Assembly (NCBI GenBank): GCA_963969345.1
Contig: OZ017769.1
Coordinates: forward strand, 434,001 to 498,000
Reading direction: 5' to 3'
From: Turbatrix aceti
Lineage: Eukaryota > Nematoda > Chromadorea > Rhabditida > Panagrolaimidae
DNA length: 64,000 bases
Shown: positions 16,295 to 29,319 of the stretch, piece after piece
Layout: each line of letters begins with the position of its first letter
Position numbering within the stretch: the first letter of the stretch is position 1
The notes under the pieces: generated by a model
What the model saw: only the letters and a program-made list of their open reading frames with translations
The model's database searches: none
What the model was told of the DNA's origin: nothing
Made by a program: the position numbers and the translations under genes

Positions 16295-19060
16295 GAGAGT
16301 CTGTGAGTGGGTATCCTTTGTTTTGTTCCTGAAAATGCATCACAGTTGCTATCACGCTCGTGTTCGATACAAAACGCATTTTTTCAACGCAACTTATCAT
16401 AAATTCAACAAAACCGGGGGTCGTGGGAGTATTATGGGGTTTTTCGAGAGATTGAAGATCACGGCGGAAAACAAGAGTGTACAGAGGTCTCAAATTTGAT
16501 TTAAAAAATTGAAATGAATTCTCACGAACCCAAAGTCGAAATTTCCAAATGGTAGACTGAGTTTTATGCCGCGGAATTGATCTTTGCGTGGTATCGGCGA
16601 GTCTTTTGAAGCATTTTATCGTGGAAAATTTGTCAAAAAACAGTTTCGTATTCAAATTAGAAAAAAAATGTTAGGAAATCAATTTCATGACACGGTATGA
16701 TCGTAAACATGGTTCGAGTAAAAAAATTTCATGCTAAAATTATTACTTTCTGTGAGAAAACATTTCTTTTGATACGGTATAACGATCGCATGACGCCAAA
16801 CAAGAATTTTAAGCCTTTGAAATGTATCGAATCCGCGTCTAAAAACTTTGCAAAGAAAAGAAAAGTAAACGCCCAATCTAAAAAGGTGTCAAAAGATCAA
16901 TGCTTACTCCATGGATTAAAATGGCCCATTCACTGAGCAATCTACCTTTGACGCGTCGTAAGTCGTAACTACACCCTCCGGTTAACTATCCTCGGTTCAT
17001 CAAGTCGACCCTCCGGCATAGCGAGCGAGGCGGGAGTCAATGCAGATGCCCAGACGCCTCCCGCACGCATGATGAACTGATCAGTGAGAAATAGGCCCAA
17101 CAAAAACAGAAAAGCAAACAGTATTAAAAAAAAGAAAACGAAAAAAGAGCCAATGTGTCTTTTTGATTGCTTGTGCTTGTTTGCAAGCACACAAAAGGAG
17201 AAAAAATCAAAGAGGTCTTCGGAACGACAGGAAAGGAGTCAAGAAGGGTGGCGATCCCATCCCTCCCGACCGAACGCAGTTGAGAACGATATTCTGGTTT
17301 AAAGCTTCTCAGGACAGAACAAACGAGGGAGGGGGAGGGGTAATCGGCTTTTAATGAGGAAAGGGAAGAGAGACCCAAAAAATCATGAAAAAAGACAAAC
17401 GAAAAGCAAAACAAGGATCAAACAACCACTCAAGTGGAAAACTCGACAGAAACGAGTGAAGAACCTCTTATCTCGTAGTATTGTTGTGTTCGTGAAAGCA
17501 GACGGATAACAAATAGACTACAAGGATCTCAAAGGACAAAGAGAATGCTCAGAGCAAGATACGAGGATGTTCAGAGTGGACAAACACAAATTTTTGAGGT
17601 TGTAAGACATCAAAGATGTGCAAGTCTTCAAAATGTGGGAAGAGATTAGTTTTCCTCATGTCCACACTCAAGCAGTCGTTTTTTGGGACCCTTGACTGCA
17701 AAAAATGTAAGAACAAGTGATTTCCACAATTTTAAAGACTAAAAATCTTCAAATCCTCCTAGAAACAAGAGGTCTAAAAATCAAGGTCAAAAAATCGCCA
17801 CTAAACATTAATCGATCATAATTGAATATGAATCGCGGCCAGATTCGCAAACCAATAAAGATTTACGACATAAATCAGGGAAAAACAACTGGCAGTAAAA
17901 AATGCAGCGAAATGTGCAAAAAAATAAATGATCGCAAGCTGTCCATCAGAAAACGATCGAATCTTGGCAAAAAGATTCAAAATCATTCGTAATCCCTCAA
18001 AAACGTAATCAAACGAGCAGCATCGTAATCGCGCAGCTATTATCGTAATCAATCGTGACCCAGTCAAAAAAATATGAATTTGAGGCCTAAATAAGCATCG
18101 CAACCGGTTCCAAACTTGGATAGTACCAAAATATATCATAAACAACCAAGTTTGCGGTATTTGGTTGCATTTCGGCTATTTCTAGTAAGTCATGGTAAAA
18201 AACATCTCCAAACCCATGTAAATTTTACACTCATTTCGACGCATGTCTTACAACGGTCAAAAAGCGTAACCCGGTTGTATTCTTGCATTCATGTCAGGAC
18301 AGCGCCGAAGGGGAGGAATGGGGTGGAAAACAAAGGTAAAAACCCAATTTTGAGAAGGTCAAAATCAAGATTAAATATTTTTAGTAGAAATCTTCTTCGC
18401 CGACGGTGACGAGATGGATGGGCGCGTGAATAGCCGGCAGCCAGGGTAGAGGGGGAGTATATACTCGACGATAACGCACATACACGTACAACAACAAGAA
18501 ATAGTTTTATCGCGAACGAGCGAAGAGGGGAGAGAGGAAAGAAATCCATCTATTTCTTCTCTCTTTCTCGCCATCAGGGGAGGCGAGGTGACTCGGACTC
18601 GGACCCGAACTCGAACGGACACGGGTCGGGTCAATAATGAAATCTTTTTGGGGTGAAACAGACGCGTGCGGGGTGCGTGTGCATTCTTTTGCCCCACGGT
18701 CAGCAAAGTCAGGCAAAACACGGCAATCGCGGGGCGATCGACGAGACAACGGACGACCTGGACCCGGGATGACCATATGGAACGAGAACATCACGCAACG
18801 GGGATAAGAAATTCGTGGTGGTCAGATTTGTTTCGAAGAATAAATTGTGTTCCTATTCCTGCTCTTTCAAGACATCTAAAAAAGTTATGTAGCAGCAAGC
18901 AGGTAGCAGCTATGATTGCCTGACTAACACGCCGTGGTAAAAAAATGCGCAGAAAACATGCAGCACGCGAGTCGATAACGATAGCGGAACAGTGCACTGA
19001 CCAAAATAGGAAAAAGAACGAACGTAAAACCCGACGTAATCTACCTCCCGTCACCGCATC

Positions 19061-19573
19061 TTACCTGATAACAGACAAAATCAGACATAAATGAAATTCT
19101 GCCAACGGACACGGCAAAATCCAAGTAGAAGCAAAAAGCGCAGAAAAAAAGAGGAGAAAGGTGATTGAAAATGAGGCGAGTGAAAAAAAACGCGCGTTCA
19201 CCCGCGCAAAACAACGCAGCATGCACGCGCGCATTTTATGAAAATCGTGTTTGGGGGATTCCTGAAGCGAAAAAATTCCAGAGCGCGGGGAGAATAAAAA
19301 AATCGGCGCCAAAGAAGGCTTTTGGGCTTTTTGCCGATGCCGCCGTCTTCGTATACGATCGATACAGTTGAGACTGGACTCATTTCCATTTTCAGCTTCC
19401 GTCTTTTTTTCTGGTTTTATATTTTTGCTTTTGGCTGCTTCGTAGGGTTCTTCGACACTCTCACTGTTTTTGTGAGCATTTTTTGTTTTTTGAAGTTGGA
19501 TGACTAATTTTGCTTTATTTTGTATAAAAATTGTTTTCACATTATTTCTTTTTTTTGCCCCGGGTTGACTCAT
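19061..19573 (-). CDS. Possible 170-residue orphan protein
   Basis: An unbroken frame from an ATG at 19573 to a stop at 19061, the longest in this gene-poor stretch. Its first half is Lys/Glu-rich and charged (AAKSKNIKPEKKTEAENGNE, then RIRRRRHRQKAQK, which would serve as a nuclear signal). Its second half is hydrophobic and less convincing. A sequence reading CGCTTCCAG lies 9 bases before the ATG and could be a trans-splice acceptor. No domain is recognised; a chance frame or a partial exon remains quite possible. Confidence 0.27.
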   Translation of the reverse strand: MSQPGAKKRNNVKTIFIQNKAKLVIQLQKTKNAHKNSESVEEPYEAAKSKNIKPEKKTEAENGNESSLNCIDRIRRRRHRQKAQKPSLAPIFLFSPRSGIFSLQESPKHDFHKMRACMLRCFARVNARFFSLASFSITFLLFFSALFASTWILPCPLAEFHLCLILSVIR

Positions 19574-21631
19574 TTGCTGTTGCTGGAAGCGATGACATGA
19601 ATAACCGGTAGGTACTAGTCTCTATTTAGTCATTTTTATTGGAAAGATATTAGGTATCCAAAAGTTAATTTGCTTAGCGCGTCGACGGATCGACGCGGCG
19701 AACACTCTGGTGAGTCTACACGTACTTTTTTTTTCCTGACATGAGTTTCTGTTGCTCTCTCCACCAGTCTGGCGACAACATCCCTCTTTTTTTCCATGCG
19801 TTGCTGTCCGTTGTGACGGGTTGACTTATGAGGTTTCACCACCATTGAATTGAGCACAACCAGGGTTGTTTTAGGCTCAGAAATACAGATTAGGCTTTAT
19901 CCGGGGTTAGAGCCTCTAGGAAACGTTCAAATACCGTAAAAATAAATCCTAACTGCAGTTCATCCCAATTACATGTAAAAATTCTCTCAAAACGTTCGTT
20001 TCTGCGGTTTTTGTCCCCTATAAACGCGGGTAATTCTGTAGAGCGTTTTTAGTCATCACAAAATACTTGTACGCAGCTTATTTCATATCAATTACTTTAG
20101 TTTTCGAACGTAATTCTATACTAAACCAATGATAAAATTTTAATTTTGTTAAAAAGTACTTTTTAATAAGGTTAAAATCTTTTTGATAAATGTTGCAAAA
20201 TACTGTTCGTGAATAATAAAAATACATTGATTTTTTACTCAACAGCATCGTAATTTTGGCTCAATTTCGTTCCTTAGGTCAAATTTTTGTGCGTAACATT
20301 TTTTCAGCAACAAATTTTTTTTCATTTTTTCGAAAAAATAGCTTCTGTCGTAAACCATTTTTTTAAAATTCATTTTTATAGTTGTGTTTTAAGTTTTAGG
20401 CTCTATGACGTCAAACAACCGATCAATCCGTACAGTAATGGCCTCCAATAATTGTCAAATGGTTTATTTACAATTCGAAGTGTTTTTGACTTGAGCCTTT
20501 TTTCCTATTCTTGAAGGACAAGACAAAAACACCCTAAAAATGTCGGACGTTCAATAAAAGCTGAGCTTTAGTGCTTTTTGATAGTTTTTTTGCAAACCAC
20601 CCCCGTAGTTTTCGGGGGTGTTGTTTCAATCCCCCTCCCCCTTATTTGGGGTTTGCTTCTTTTCCCAAACAAAGCCTCACACCAAGCAAATCTCTGGTAC
20701 TAAGTCTTTTTTTCTCTCCTGCAATTTTGATCTCCTCTGACAGGAGGCATTGTCATTTTCGTCAGCTCCTGTCCTCTGATCTCCTGTCAATAAAAAATCC
20801 TAAGCTGGATAGGATAAGATTATTGGGCCTGTTTCTGAGATTTGCATATAATTTTTTGAAAGTTATGTAATCCCCCGCGTTTCCTTGAAAAACATGGAGT
20901 CAGACTGAATTCGGATAAGCACTTGTTTTTTTTTTGCGATTTTGCGTGTCGTTTTGTTGTACTTCTTGTTTGAGGAAGCAGAGAGTGGTATATGTAGTGG
21001 TTCAAGTTATCTGGTTTCGGAGTTTCGTTGTTCGCTTGATTTTTTGTCCAGTAACGTAGTTCGTGTCAGATTTTTGTGCGCAACGTATTTTTTTGCCAAT
21101 TACGTTATTTCATTTTTTGAATGTAATTTTTTCGAGATAATTTATTGCTTTTTCGTATGGTCAAAAAGCAACGTACTTTTGAAAAGATACGGTACTCCAA
21201 AAATTAAGATCGTTATTTTTTGATTTACCGAGTAATGTTATTTTTGCTTAACTTTTGTTATATTTGATCTGATTTTTTTTGTTTTCTTATCTTGCTTTTA
21301 TTATTTTTATCTTACATTGTCTCAAATTTGTCTTCAGTAACGATTTCCATTATGTATATAGCATTCCCAAAGCCAGTCAGTTCTCAAGATGATAGTTTGG
21401 TAATCATATGTGCTTCGTATGCAAACTCTCATGTGGTAATTGCTTGATCTATCCTCAGTCAGCAAGCAGCCTATCTGGTCTATGTGCGTCAGAAAAAAAC
21501 TTCTGGGGATTGCTTTACGCATAAGTGGCGGGAATAAGAAGGAACAAGGATCGTGTCCGGTCAGTTCACACAACTATCCCAGTTCCAGTTGTTTACTATA
21601 CTGTTCATGGTCCCCAGGACCTCGGAGTTTA

Positions 21632-21856
21632 TCATGTATTTGTCAGACACGAAAAATAGCATGATAAGGTCAGATCGATGAACAAACGTTGAATCCGATA
21701 ACGATGTACGTTGTTGACGACTTGATCGTTCGTTTGCATGCTGTCAGGCCACTGCTGCAGCTGATGAACGTAAATCCCAGAATTTTGTAGCTGCGTTCTC
21801 CTGGTGTGGTCGGCCTTAGCATGCGGGGTCTTCCTTCCCTTCCCCGAAGTTCCCAT
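21632..21856 (-). CDS. Possible 74-residue small protein
   Basis: ATG at 21856, stop at 21632. An acceptor-like AAAATTTAG lies about 10 bases before the ATG, as in the trans-splicing pattern of the confident genes. The N-terminus MGTSGKGRK has the glycine-2 and Ser-5 layout of an N-myristoylation signal followed by basic residues. No family is recognised and the C-terminal part looks less protein-like, so it may instead be a first exon whose true donor I missed. Confidence 0.25.
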   Translation of the reverse strand: MGTSGKGRKTPHAKADHTRRTQLQNSGIYVHQLQQWPDSMQTNDQVVNNVHRYRIQRLFIDLTLSCYFSCLTNT

Positions 21857-22735
21857 GGCCTTGGTGCTAAATTTTTGATTTTGTATCAACTATGGCCGCT
21901 TCAATTGCTTGTTCGTGGGCTAGCTTGTTTATTTACAACAAGCCGGTCGACCACCACAACCCTTACTCCGACGAACGCCGGACTAGGCGGCTTGGCGTAG
22001 TCCAATGTGGCGTCAAGTGTTTCCTTCCCATCCATGTTTTTGGCCTGCGCCCACTCCGTAGCCCCAAAATATTATTTTTGTTTTCATCCATATCGCAAAT
22101 TGTTTGCAACGCCCAACAAATTTTTTTGTACCAAATCAGTTTTTTCTGCGTTCAAAACAAGATGATGTTTGACATCCTGTGATATCACCCCCGACGAAGA
22201 ATCAAATGCGAGCCAATAAGTTGAGTCACGCCTTTTTTTTGTTTCAACGCGGGGACATCAGGCATACTTTATGACGTGTGATTGTGCCCTGGGGCGATGT
22301 TAGATATTCCGTGGCTTGGTGATTGTCTTTTTTCGTCTGTGATAAAGAATGCTGAGAATTGGACGCTGGGGAGGATTTCAATCAGGGTGGGGCTTTGGTG
22401 ATTGGGTTGTTTTTATTGCTATTTCTCTAATTTGTTCATGATAAGAGTCCACACGAAAAATTATTTTGGTGCCGTGATTGGAAATACTGCGCGTTTTGTA
22501 ACTTTTTACTGCGTCGTTACGATATTTTTTGGTAAACGGCAAAAAATTATTTTGATAGGAAATGTTATTCGTGGACGACAGCGATGAAACCAGAAGTAAT
22601 GTTGTGCACAAAAATGGGGTCTCTGATGATTGTATTGCATTTTTGAGTACCGTAATCGCGTCAACTTTTGATTGTTTTGCCATCGTTTACGTTAAACCCC
22701 CGTAATTGTTATTTTTTGCAGAACCCGCACGAGTC

Positions 22736-22975
22736 ATGACGGTGTGCAAGACGTTCGACGATTTCTCATCCTCTGCTTTGCGTATCTGGAAGCCCGACAG
22801 GTCGGCGTCCAACAACCTTCGCCTCTGCATGACGTATCATCCGGACAAGGGAACAACCACCTTCAAGGCGACCGACAACGTTCACTGCTTCCTGTACCAT
22901 ACCGGCTTTGTCGAGGACGTTCGTGCTTTTGAAAAACTTCACGCGGATCTCATGCGTCGGAGCGTTGTTGCCTGA
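22736..22975 (+). CDS. SRP9: Signal recognition particle 9-kDa subunit (SRP9)
   Basis: Single-exon gene for a 79-residue protein. SRP9 pairs with SRP14 to bind the Alu domain of SRP RNA and pause translation elongation while the ribosome is taken to the endoplasmic reticulum. The protein starts MTVCKTFDDFSSSALRIW, has a basic central strand (NNLRLCMTYHPDKG) and ends LYHTGFVEDVRAFEKLHADL, matching the fold order and the D-V-x-x-x-E-K-x-H-x-x-L signature of SRP9. Length is close to the human 86. A splice acceptor (TTTTTTGCAG) lies 14 bases before the ATG with no coding exon upstream, consistent with trans-splicing. Confidence 0.8.
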   Translation: MTVCKTFDDFSSSALRIWKPDRSASNNLRLCMTYHPDKGTTTFKATDNVHCFLYHTGFVEDVRAFEKLHADLMRRSVVA

Positions 22976-24712
22976 TTTTCTTTTTTTCTACTTTCTCGGA
23001 TTTGTTTTTCTTTGTGCCCAGCTACCGGTAGACAACAGAAACAATTAAGGTACTGTAAAAAAAGATGCGCGTAAATTTTTGAATTTTTTTGTCTTTGACA
23101 TTTATTTTCACTGGCTTGAAGGAAGCCGGTTGGTTGATGTGTAATTGAAAGTGGTTGCGACACCTGCCTTTTTGGCTATTTATTATTTGACTCCTTTTAA
23201 TTGCCCTCTCTCCTTGCTGTATGCGGTCGGTCCGGAGTCTTCCTGGGCCTAAGTCATTTCGTGTGGCGGTTTGTTTGGCTGCTTGTAAAAATTGTTTACT
23301 GCTAAATTTCGCGCAACCGCTTATTCATTTGTGCGTTGTTTGAAATATGCCGTTTGCAATGGCTATGCGGGCCAGTTTCTGCCTTTAAAATTTCTTTTTA
23401 CCGTTTTATTTTTTTTCTTTTTCGTCTGTGACCTTTCGTACAAAAAATCAACATTGACTATTTTTACCATAAAAATCTGCATGTCTAAAAATTCCACGAC
23501 GATTATACCATTTTTTGGTACTCATACATACGGTAACTCCTTGTTACCCCTGTAATTTTTTATCCAAATTTTTTTTTTATTTTAGACCGCGTTCAAATCC
23601 CTTAGCTACGTGAATTTTCACCCTAGGCCTTTGTTTCTGCAACAAAATTGTCCGAACCGCACCTAAAATACGTATTGTTTACCAGAGGAAGGAAGGGAAG
23701 CTCCGCCACATTGTTTGCCAACTTTTAAACGCTGGTTGCATTATTTGATCTCTATTTGGTTACTCTGATTACCCCTTCTTCCCTCTTCATTCCCCAAGAG
23801 TAAGTAGTAAGTATCCGTCACCCCTCGGTTGCTCGGGGGAAGCCCGTTGCTTACCTACTTTGAGGCTTTTTAGCATCACGCCCGGCAATTTGACCGCTTT
23901 TCGTTATCCCTGGGGCGCCGGGGGCTGACCTGACCGACCTTCGATCCATCCTTTTCGAGACAACCTGTCACCTCACACGTGCTGACTGAGGTTGAGGGTT
24001 GATGGTTGTTGCGAGGAAAAAGGGAGGCTATCCCTGCCCGTCCGGGTCTTTTGTTATGTCAAATCGGTCGCGCAACGCATCCAACGTGCGTGTATACCCC
24101 TCATTTCTCTCGTTTGTGTGTGTGTTGTTTTGTTTTGTGCCTCACCGCCGCCGGGTTGGGCGAGATGGACAATCCTTATTTCTTCGATACTGTCCGCGCG
24201 TGTTGACGTGTTTTATGCGCGAGATATTACATGTACACATCTGCATAATTTATTCATCCGACTTCGACGCAACCTAATTTTCTAATTTTCAGTCGAGGTC
24301 CAGGAAGAGAAGGAAGATATACCAGGATCCTTAATCCTGGCGCACCCATCAAACGACCCGACCCAAAAGACTAACTCAGATCTCCCTGGATGTCGCCGCC
24401 GATTTTACTGAATTTTGACTGATCCCTGAATTTATTTTTGTTCGGGAAAACAAGGAGTGTCTTATTTTCTGGTACACCCTCTGGGTTGGCTGATACGATA
24501 TATAGTACACCGATGATTTCATCTTCCCTGTTTCTTCCATAAACATTTCGAAAAGAAAAACGCTGACTGTTATTTTCCGGCGTGTCTGTTCATTCCTCAT
24601 TTACTTTTTGTTTTCGCTGGCCTGGCAGACTGAGACTGACTAACGGCCTGAAGCACCCGCCTTCTCGTTCTTCTGGCTCTGTTTCTGACTTCGAACTTTG
24701 TATTCCGGCGTC
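22976..24712. other. Spacer between SRP9 and supervillin
   Basis: 1.7 kb without a recognisable coding exon. It contains a candidate structured hairpin at 23802-23860, a GC-richer stretch at 23880-24230, an acceptor-like TAATTTTCAG near 24292 that could start a 5' untranslated exon of supervillin, and a short palindrome CCAGGATCCTTAATCCTGG near 24321. Confidence 0.45.
23802..23860. ncRNA. Candidate structured RNA hairpin, about 59 nt
   Basis: The outer stem pairs AAGTAG with CTACTT and continues with bulges (TAAG with CTTA); the inner part pairs CCCC with GGGG around a TCGGTTGCTC loop. Size and imperfect pairing resemble a microRNA precursor, but no mature sequence is recognised and the strand is unknown. 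Confidence 0.25.
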
Positions 24713-27700
24713 ATGAGTCTGGCTGAGCGTAGACTAGCCCTTCTGGCAAACCAGGAAAAATGGAAGGAACGCCACTACACCAAGACCACCCCGGCATCTG
24801 ACATCGAAGTAGCGAAGACGACCTCTTCGCTGGCTGCTCGGAAAAATGCTCTTCTGCAGGTAAGCTCGTTGTTAATTTTTTAGTCTAGTAAAACGGAATT
24901 TTTTTTACAAAGAATCAAAAATTTAACTGCATTTTTTTATATCTTTGGTCAATATTGTAAGTATAACTTGATTTTATCGTTATCAAGTTTTTTTTGCGGT
25001 AAATACCTTGGAAATCAGCGTTTCTATTTTTTTCTTCTTTATTTTTTGGGCATTATCGAAATTTTTTGACCTTTCCGTAGCACGCGCGCCTGCCTGTCTG
25101 CATGCCTGCCTGCCCTTGGCGTAGCGTACAGCAAAAAAAAGTATATACCAAACAAGTGATTTATTGAAGCACCTACCGTCAACACTTCATGATTTGCAGT
25201 CGTCCGGGGAGTGGAAGAATCGCGTCACGCCGACGACTACGACGGCCGGCGACGATCTTTCCTCGCTCTCTGCCAGTGAGCGTTACAAAAAAGTCAAGTT
25301 CCAAACCGCGACGACTGCGCCTAGTGCTCCTGCCGATTCTTCCACGACAGCACCTGGGTTTCCGGTCGTGAATAAACCAGACGAAAGATCCCGCCAAAGA
25401 CAGTCTCTTCATCCGACGCCGTCTGCTGATATGGGGTGCATTTCGTCAAAATCTGCGCCGTCTCCGAAGACATCCAGGGCTTCTGAGAATGCGGATTTCA
25501 ACACGCCGACTGCTAGGTGGGTTTTTGGTTCAAATTTGTTGATTTTGAGGCTCATAATATAGTTTTATGTTTTCTTAAAAAAAGCGTTTGCCTATAACAG
25601 TTTTTTTTTCGTATTTTCATACCGTTTCTAAAACTCGGTATCATATTTACGAATTCGCGGGATAACATGATTTTTGAACCTCAATTCACGCATGCATTTG
25701 TGATGTCACTCACTTTTGTGAACAAAAAGTGAATAGTACATATTTTTCTCACTTTTTGCAAAGTAAACCCCCAAAAACCTATATTTTTCAGGCCGAGTCT
25801 GCTAAGCAGAAAAGCTCCTCTTCCGAAGAATAGACGACCTCCAACCTCGCCCATGCTGTACATCGATACGACGACGACGACCTCTTCCTGTTCGTCTTCT
25901 TCTTCTTCCACAAAGCAGGAACACGCATCACCGTCACCCGGTAGCGGCAGGTGCAGCAGAACCCCTTCGCATTCATGTAAGCGTTCTCCCGCAGCTGTTG
26001 GAAAGGAAAATATTGGTAGCGGGGGCAAGTTTTACGATGACGACTACGATGACCTCAACCAGCCCCCGAGCAAGCTCGCGTCTATCGATTTTTCGTCTTC
26101 TGCTTCTTCGTCGACCTCTACCTCGAGTCAGGATGAAATGCAGGGTTCCAAGCCGCCGGCGGGTTCGATGAAGGGTGCCGGAGAGTGTGTGTCTTCTGAC
26201 CGGCCGGAGAACATGAATATCCCCCAACTGGGAGTCAAGAACTGCGGCATCGCGCTCAAGACGCCAAATAAGAAGCGGCATTACCCAGATGTCATGCTGA
26301 TTCGCTGCAAGGGAACCACGCACATCGATGCCCGTCTCGTGGCCCCCGACATCTCGTCCCTCCACGAGTGTGCGTCCTTCGTCTGCATCACCGACAGCCA
26401 AGTCTTCGTCTACGAAGGTGAGATGTCCTGTGTCCTGGAGAAAAACACGGCCAGACGCCTGGCGTACGCGATTACGTCTTCCCACGACCTCTGCCGCGTG
26501 GATACGTTCGCCGCCGTCAAGGAAGAGCCCCGCGCGAGAAGGCCCTTCTTCGCGGCGCTTCTGAGGGGCCAAGAAGGCTGCCAACGTCTGGACAACATCG
26601 AAAATCATTCACCGGTGGTTGTGCCGTCCGAAATGGAGCCGTTTTTGGAAACTGACGAAGAATCTGGGTCGACAGGAGCCCTGGCTTTCGAATCGACGAT
26701 TGAGAAGATCAATCGGGTGTACGAAATTGAGTCTTCCGGCGAGAGGGTCATCCTTGAAGGCACTACTCCTGGGAAATCTATTTTGGACACCAACAAGGTG
26801 AGTGTCTCAAAATGGGATTGCCCAGGTCATTTTCCCATTTTTCAGCTTTTGGTTTTTGACTTTGGGACCGAAATCTACGCCTGGATCGGCCACAAGGCAA
26901 ATCGAGCCCTGATTAGCCGTGCTATGGATTTTGCTTACACTTTGGTAAGTCACCCTTTAAAAATCCTGATTTTCACCCAAAATGCTAATTATTTTCAGAA
27001 ATCCCAGCCCCTGACAACCTCGATCCCCTCATCCCTCACCTCACTGTCCCCCAACGCCCCCCGTCCCCACTGGGTCGCCATCCGCAAGCTGCCCGAAGGC
27101 TTACCCGATTGCCTGTTTCGTTTCAAATTCTCACCTCCGCTCGAAGAAGTCCAGTCATCCTCCAAGAAGCAGTATCGCTTTTCAACGGCCCGTTTTATAA
27201 CCGTTCAGAGGGCTGCCGAGCGTCGTGCGCATATGGCCGTTCTTCGCGACGAAGAGGATGTCATCGAGGACATGACGAGTCGCATGCTGGCCCATTCACC
27301 GACGAAGCATGTCTTCGAGTTGGAGGAAACCGAGTTGCACCCCAACGATCCCTGTCTGATCACCGAGGGCATGGAGTACTTCCAACTCTGCGACGACCAA
27401 CTTGTTCCAGTCGGTCCTATAACCGAGTTTTTCGATTCCGAGTGTTATGTCATCAAGTGGAATTACCAAATGAACAATATCGGTTAGTTATTTTTTTTAT
27501 AAAAATGCTCAAAATTTTTTCCAGCCAAGGCTTTCAAAAAATTCATTTTTTGTAAAGTTTTTATTTTGTTTCCCCATTTCAGGTGTCCGTAAGCTGGACG
27601 GCACTCCCGCATCTACGCACAACACAGGCCGTCAGCGAACCGCCTACTTCACGTGGTACGGAACGTATCTCAGCAAGAAAAACCGGGGATCATGTGCCTT

Positions 27701-28673
27701 TGCCCTCCGCGACTTCGACGTCGAACGCCAGCCCCACCACATCATCGAGCAGGGCCAGGAGCTGCCCATCTTCCTCCACCTCTTCTCCGGCCTGTACACC
27801 GTCTCATCGTCTGCTACAACGACTGAATCCCTGCGTGTCTACGTCGTCCACGGCCCCGGCGATGGCTACGTCTTCGCGGAAGAGATTGCTCCAGGTCCGA
27901 ACGTTGTCGCTCGTCCCCAAGCTTCGTACCTGCTTGTTGACTCCTCAGCGGGGACTGTAACCATCGCAGCTGGAGGCTTGGTGCCGAAGAAGCTGATCGT
28001 CGCTACCAAGGCTCTAGGACACCACGTAGCCGGCCTTCGGGGGTTTAAAATGGTCGAGAGCAACCAGGAACTTCTGACGAGTGGAAGATTCCGGTTCAGC
28101 GTGGAAGAACCCGCAGACTGGGTTCAGCCCCCGGTTGCCTATCGCTTGTTTGAGTCTTCTGCCGCCCTGGTTTCCTGTCCGCAGTACTCGCCGGATGTCA
28201 ACTTTACTCTCCGGCAATCCGACCTTCGTGACACCCTCATCATCGATCAAGGCACCCGTCTATGGGTCTGGACCGACGTCCTCGTCACGACCATGCACAT
28301 CAAGGTTGCAGACCGCTTTTGGTCAGGTCGAGACCTTCCGGCCTATGTCGTGTGCAAGAGTCAGGAGCCACCTGAGTTCCGGGCACTTTTCCCATCCTGG
28401 ACCGCTTTCCCCGACCCCTCCACCGACTCAGAAACCCCCGGTTTTCCTGCTCCCGTGCAGGCTCTGGACGCTCTCCTCGACGAACGCACCCGTTACCGTA
28501 GCTTAGACGACGTCCGACAACGTCGACTTCCACCCGGTTGTGACCTTAAGGCTCTCGAAAAATTCCTCAACGACGAAGACTTTACGCTCATGTTCAAAAT
28601 GTCGAAAGACGAGTTCTACACTCTTCCCAAGTGGAAACAAACTGAACTGAGAAAAGCCGCGGACCTGTTCTGA
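24713..28673 (+). CDS. viln-1: Supervillin-like actin-binding protein
   Basis: Gelsolin/villin superfamily protein linking F-actin and myosin II to membranes. Six exons (24713-24859, 25200-25516, 25792-26797, 26846-26944, 26999-27482, 27583-28673) give 1,047 residues. The N-terminal part has two copies of the supervillin-type motif: SLAERRLALLANQEKWKER and SLAARKNALL...SSGEWKNRV. A low-complexity Thr/Ser stretch follows (DTTTTTSSCSSSSSS). Gelsolin-like repeats include VFDFGTEIYAWIGHKANRA, AYFTWYGTYLSKKNRGSCA and IIDQGTRLWVWTD. The C-terminus is a villin headpiece (DEDFTLMFKMSKDEFYTLP, PKWKQTELRKAADLF). Lack of a clean gelsolin G1 and presence of the N-terminal motifs favour supervillin over villin. 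Introns 3 and 4 are only 48 and 54 nt and keep the frame open. ATG 24713 is the first in frame. Confidence 0.9.
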
Positions 28674-29319
28674 GCAAACCCCCTCGATTCGAAAATTGCA
28701 AAAAAACTAATTGTACAATTTGATCCTATTATCTACCTGCATGCTTGTACATTTACCGTATTTTGACTTCACACAAAAAACAACTAACTCTATTCTCAGT
28801 GTTGTACTTTTTACTTTGCCACTTTTGATTGCGCCGTACATTTGGTCCAATGTGCGAAAAAGTCTTGGAAACTCTTGAAAGCACCGCTAAAAGAAAAAAA
28901 ACATTAAAAAACTGCGAATCTATCGAAACAAAACTGGAATCTATTTACTTGATCGCAGTCGCTGCAAAAAGCCAAAAAAAATGCAGGAAATTCAGTGTAA
29001 TACCTGTTACGGTAGAAAGATAAGAGAAAAGTAAGCAAAACTGCGAGTAACGATCGTTCGCAATAGCAACAAAAGAAATGCGCACGCGTCCCGTCGTCTT
29101 GTGCAGATTTTTTACCGAGAGTCTTGGGTGTTCCGAAAATGATCGTGATTGCTTGGTTTGTTTCGTCGTCAGTCGCGTGCTTTTGCTGCTCGGGGGGTGA
29201 CGTTCTCTGTCTTCTCCTTTCCTACCAGGTTAGTTGTTTTCTCCCATTTGAGTTAAAGTATTTTATTGCTACCTATATTCTACTTTTTTGCAGTTCTTCG
29301 TTGTTTTTTGTCCTACTCA
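28674..29319. other. Spacer and possible 5' exon of the 226-residue gene
   Basis: AT-rich 3' flank of supervillin, then a short open stretch with an ATG at 29139 ending in a good donor (CAG/GTTAGT) at 29228. Spliced to 29294 it would be out of frame with the downstream protein, so it reads as a 5' untranslated exon or an upstream ORF. Confidence 0.4.

Larger units (their letters stand above)
16295..22735. other. 6.4-kb gene-poor region
   Basis: Spacer between two divergent transcription units, the leftward 217-residue gene and the rightward SRP9. I find no family-recognisable exon on either strand. Two frames are worth marking separately (19061-19573 and 21632-21856, both minus). 18300-18760 is relatively GC-rich and 19870-21330 very AT-rich. 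20594-20617 contains a small hairpin (ACCCCCG / CGGGGGT). Nothing resembles a tRNA, rRNA or spliced-leader RNA gene. Confidence 0.5.
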
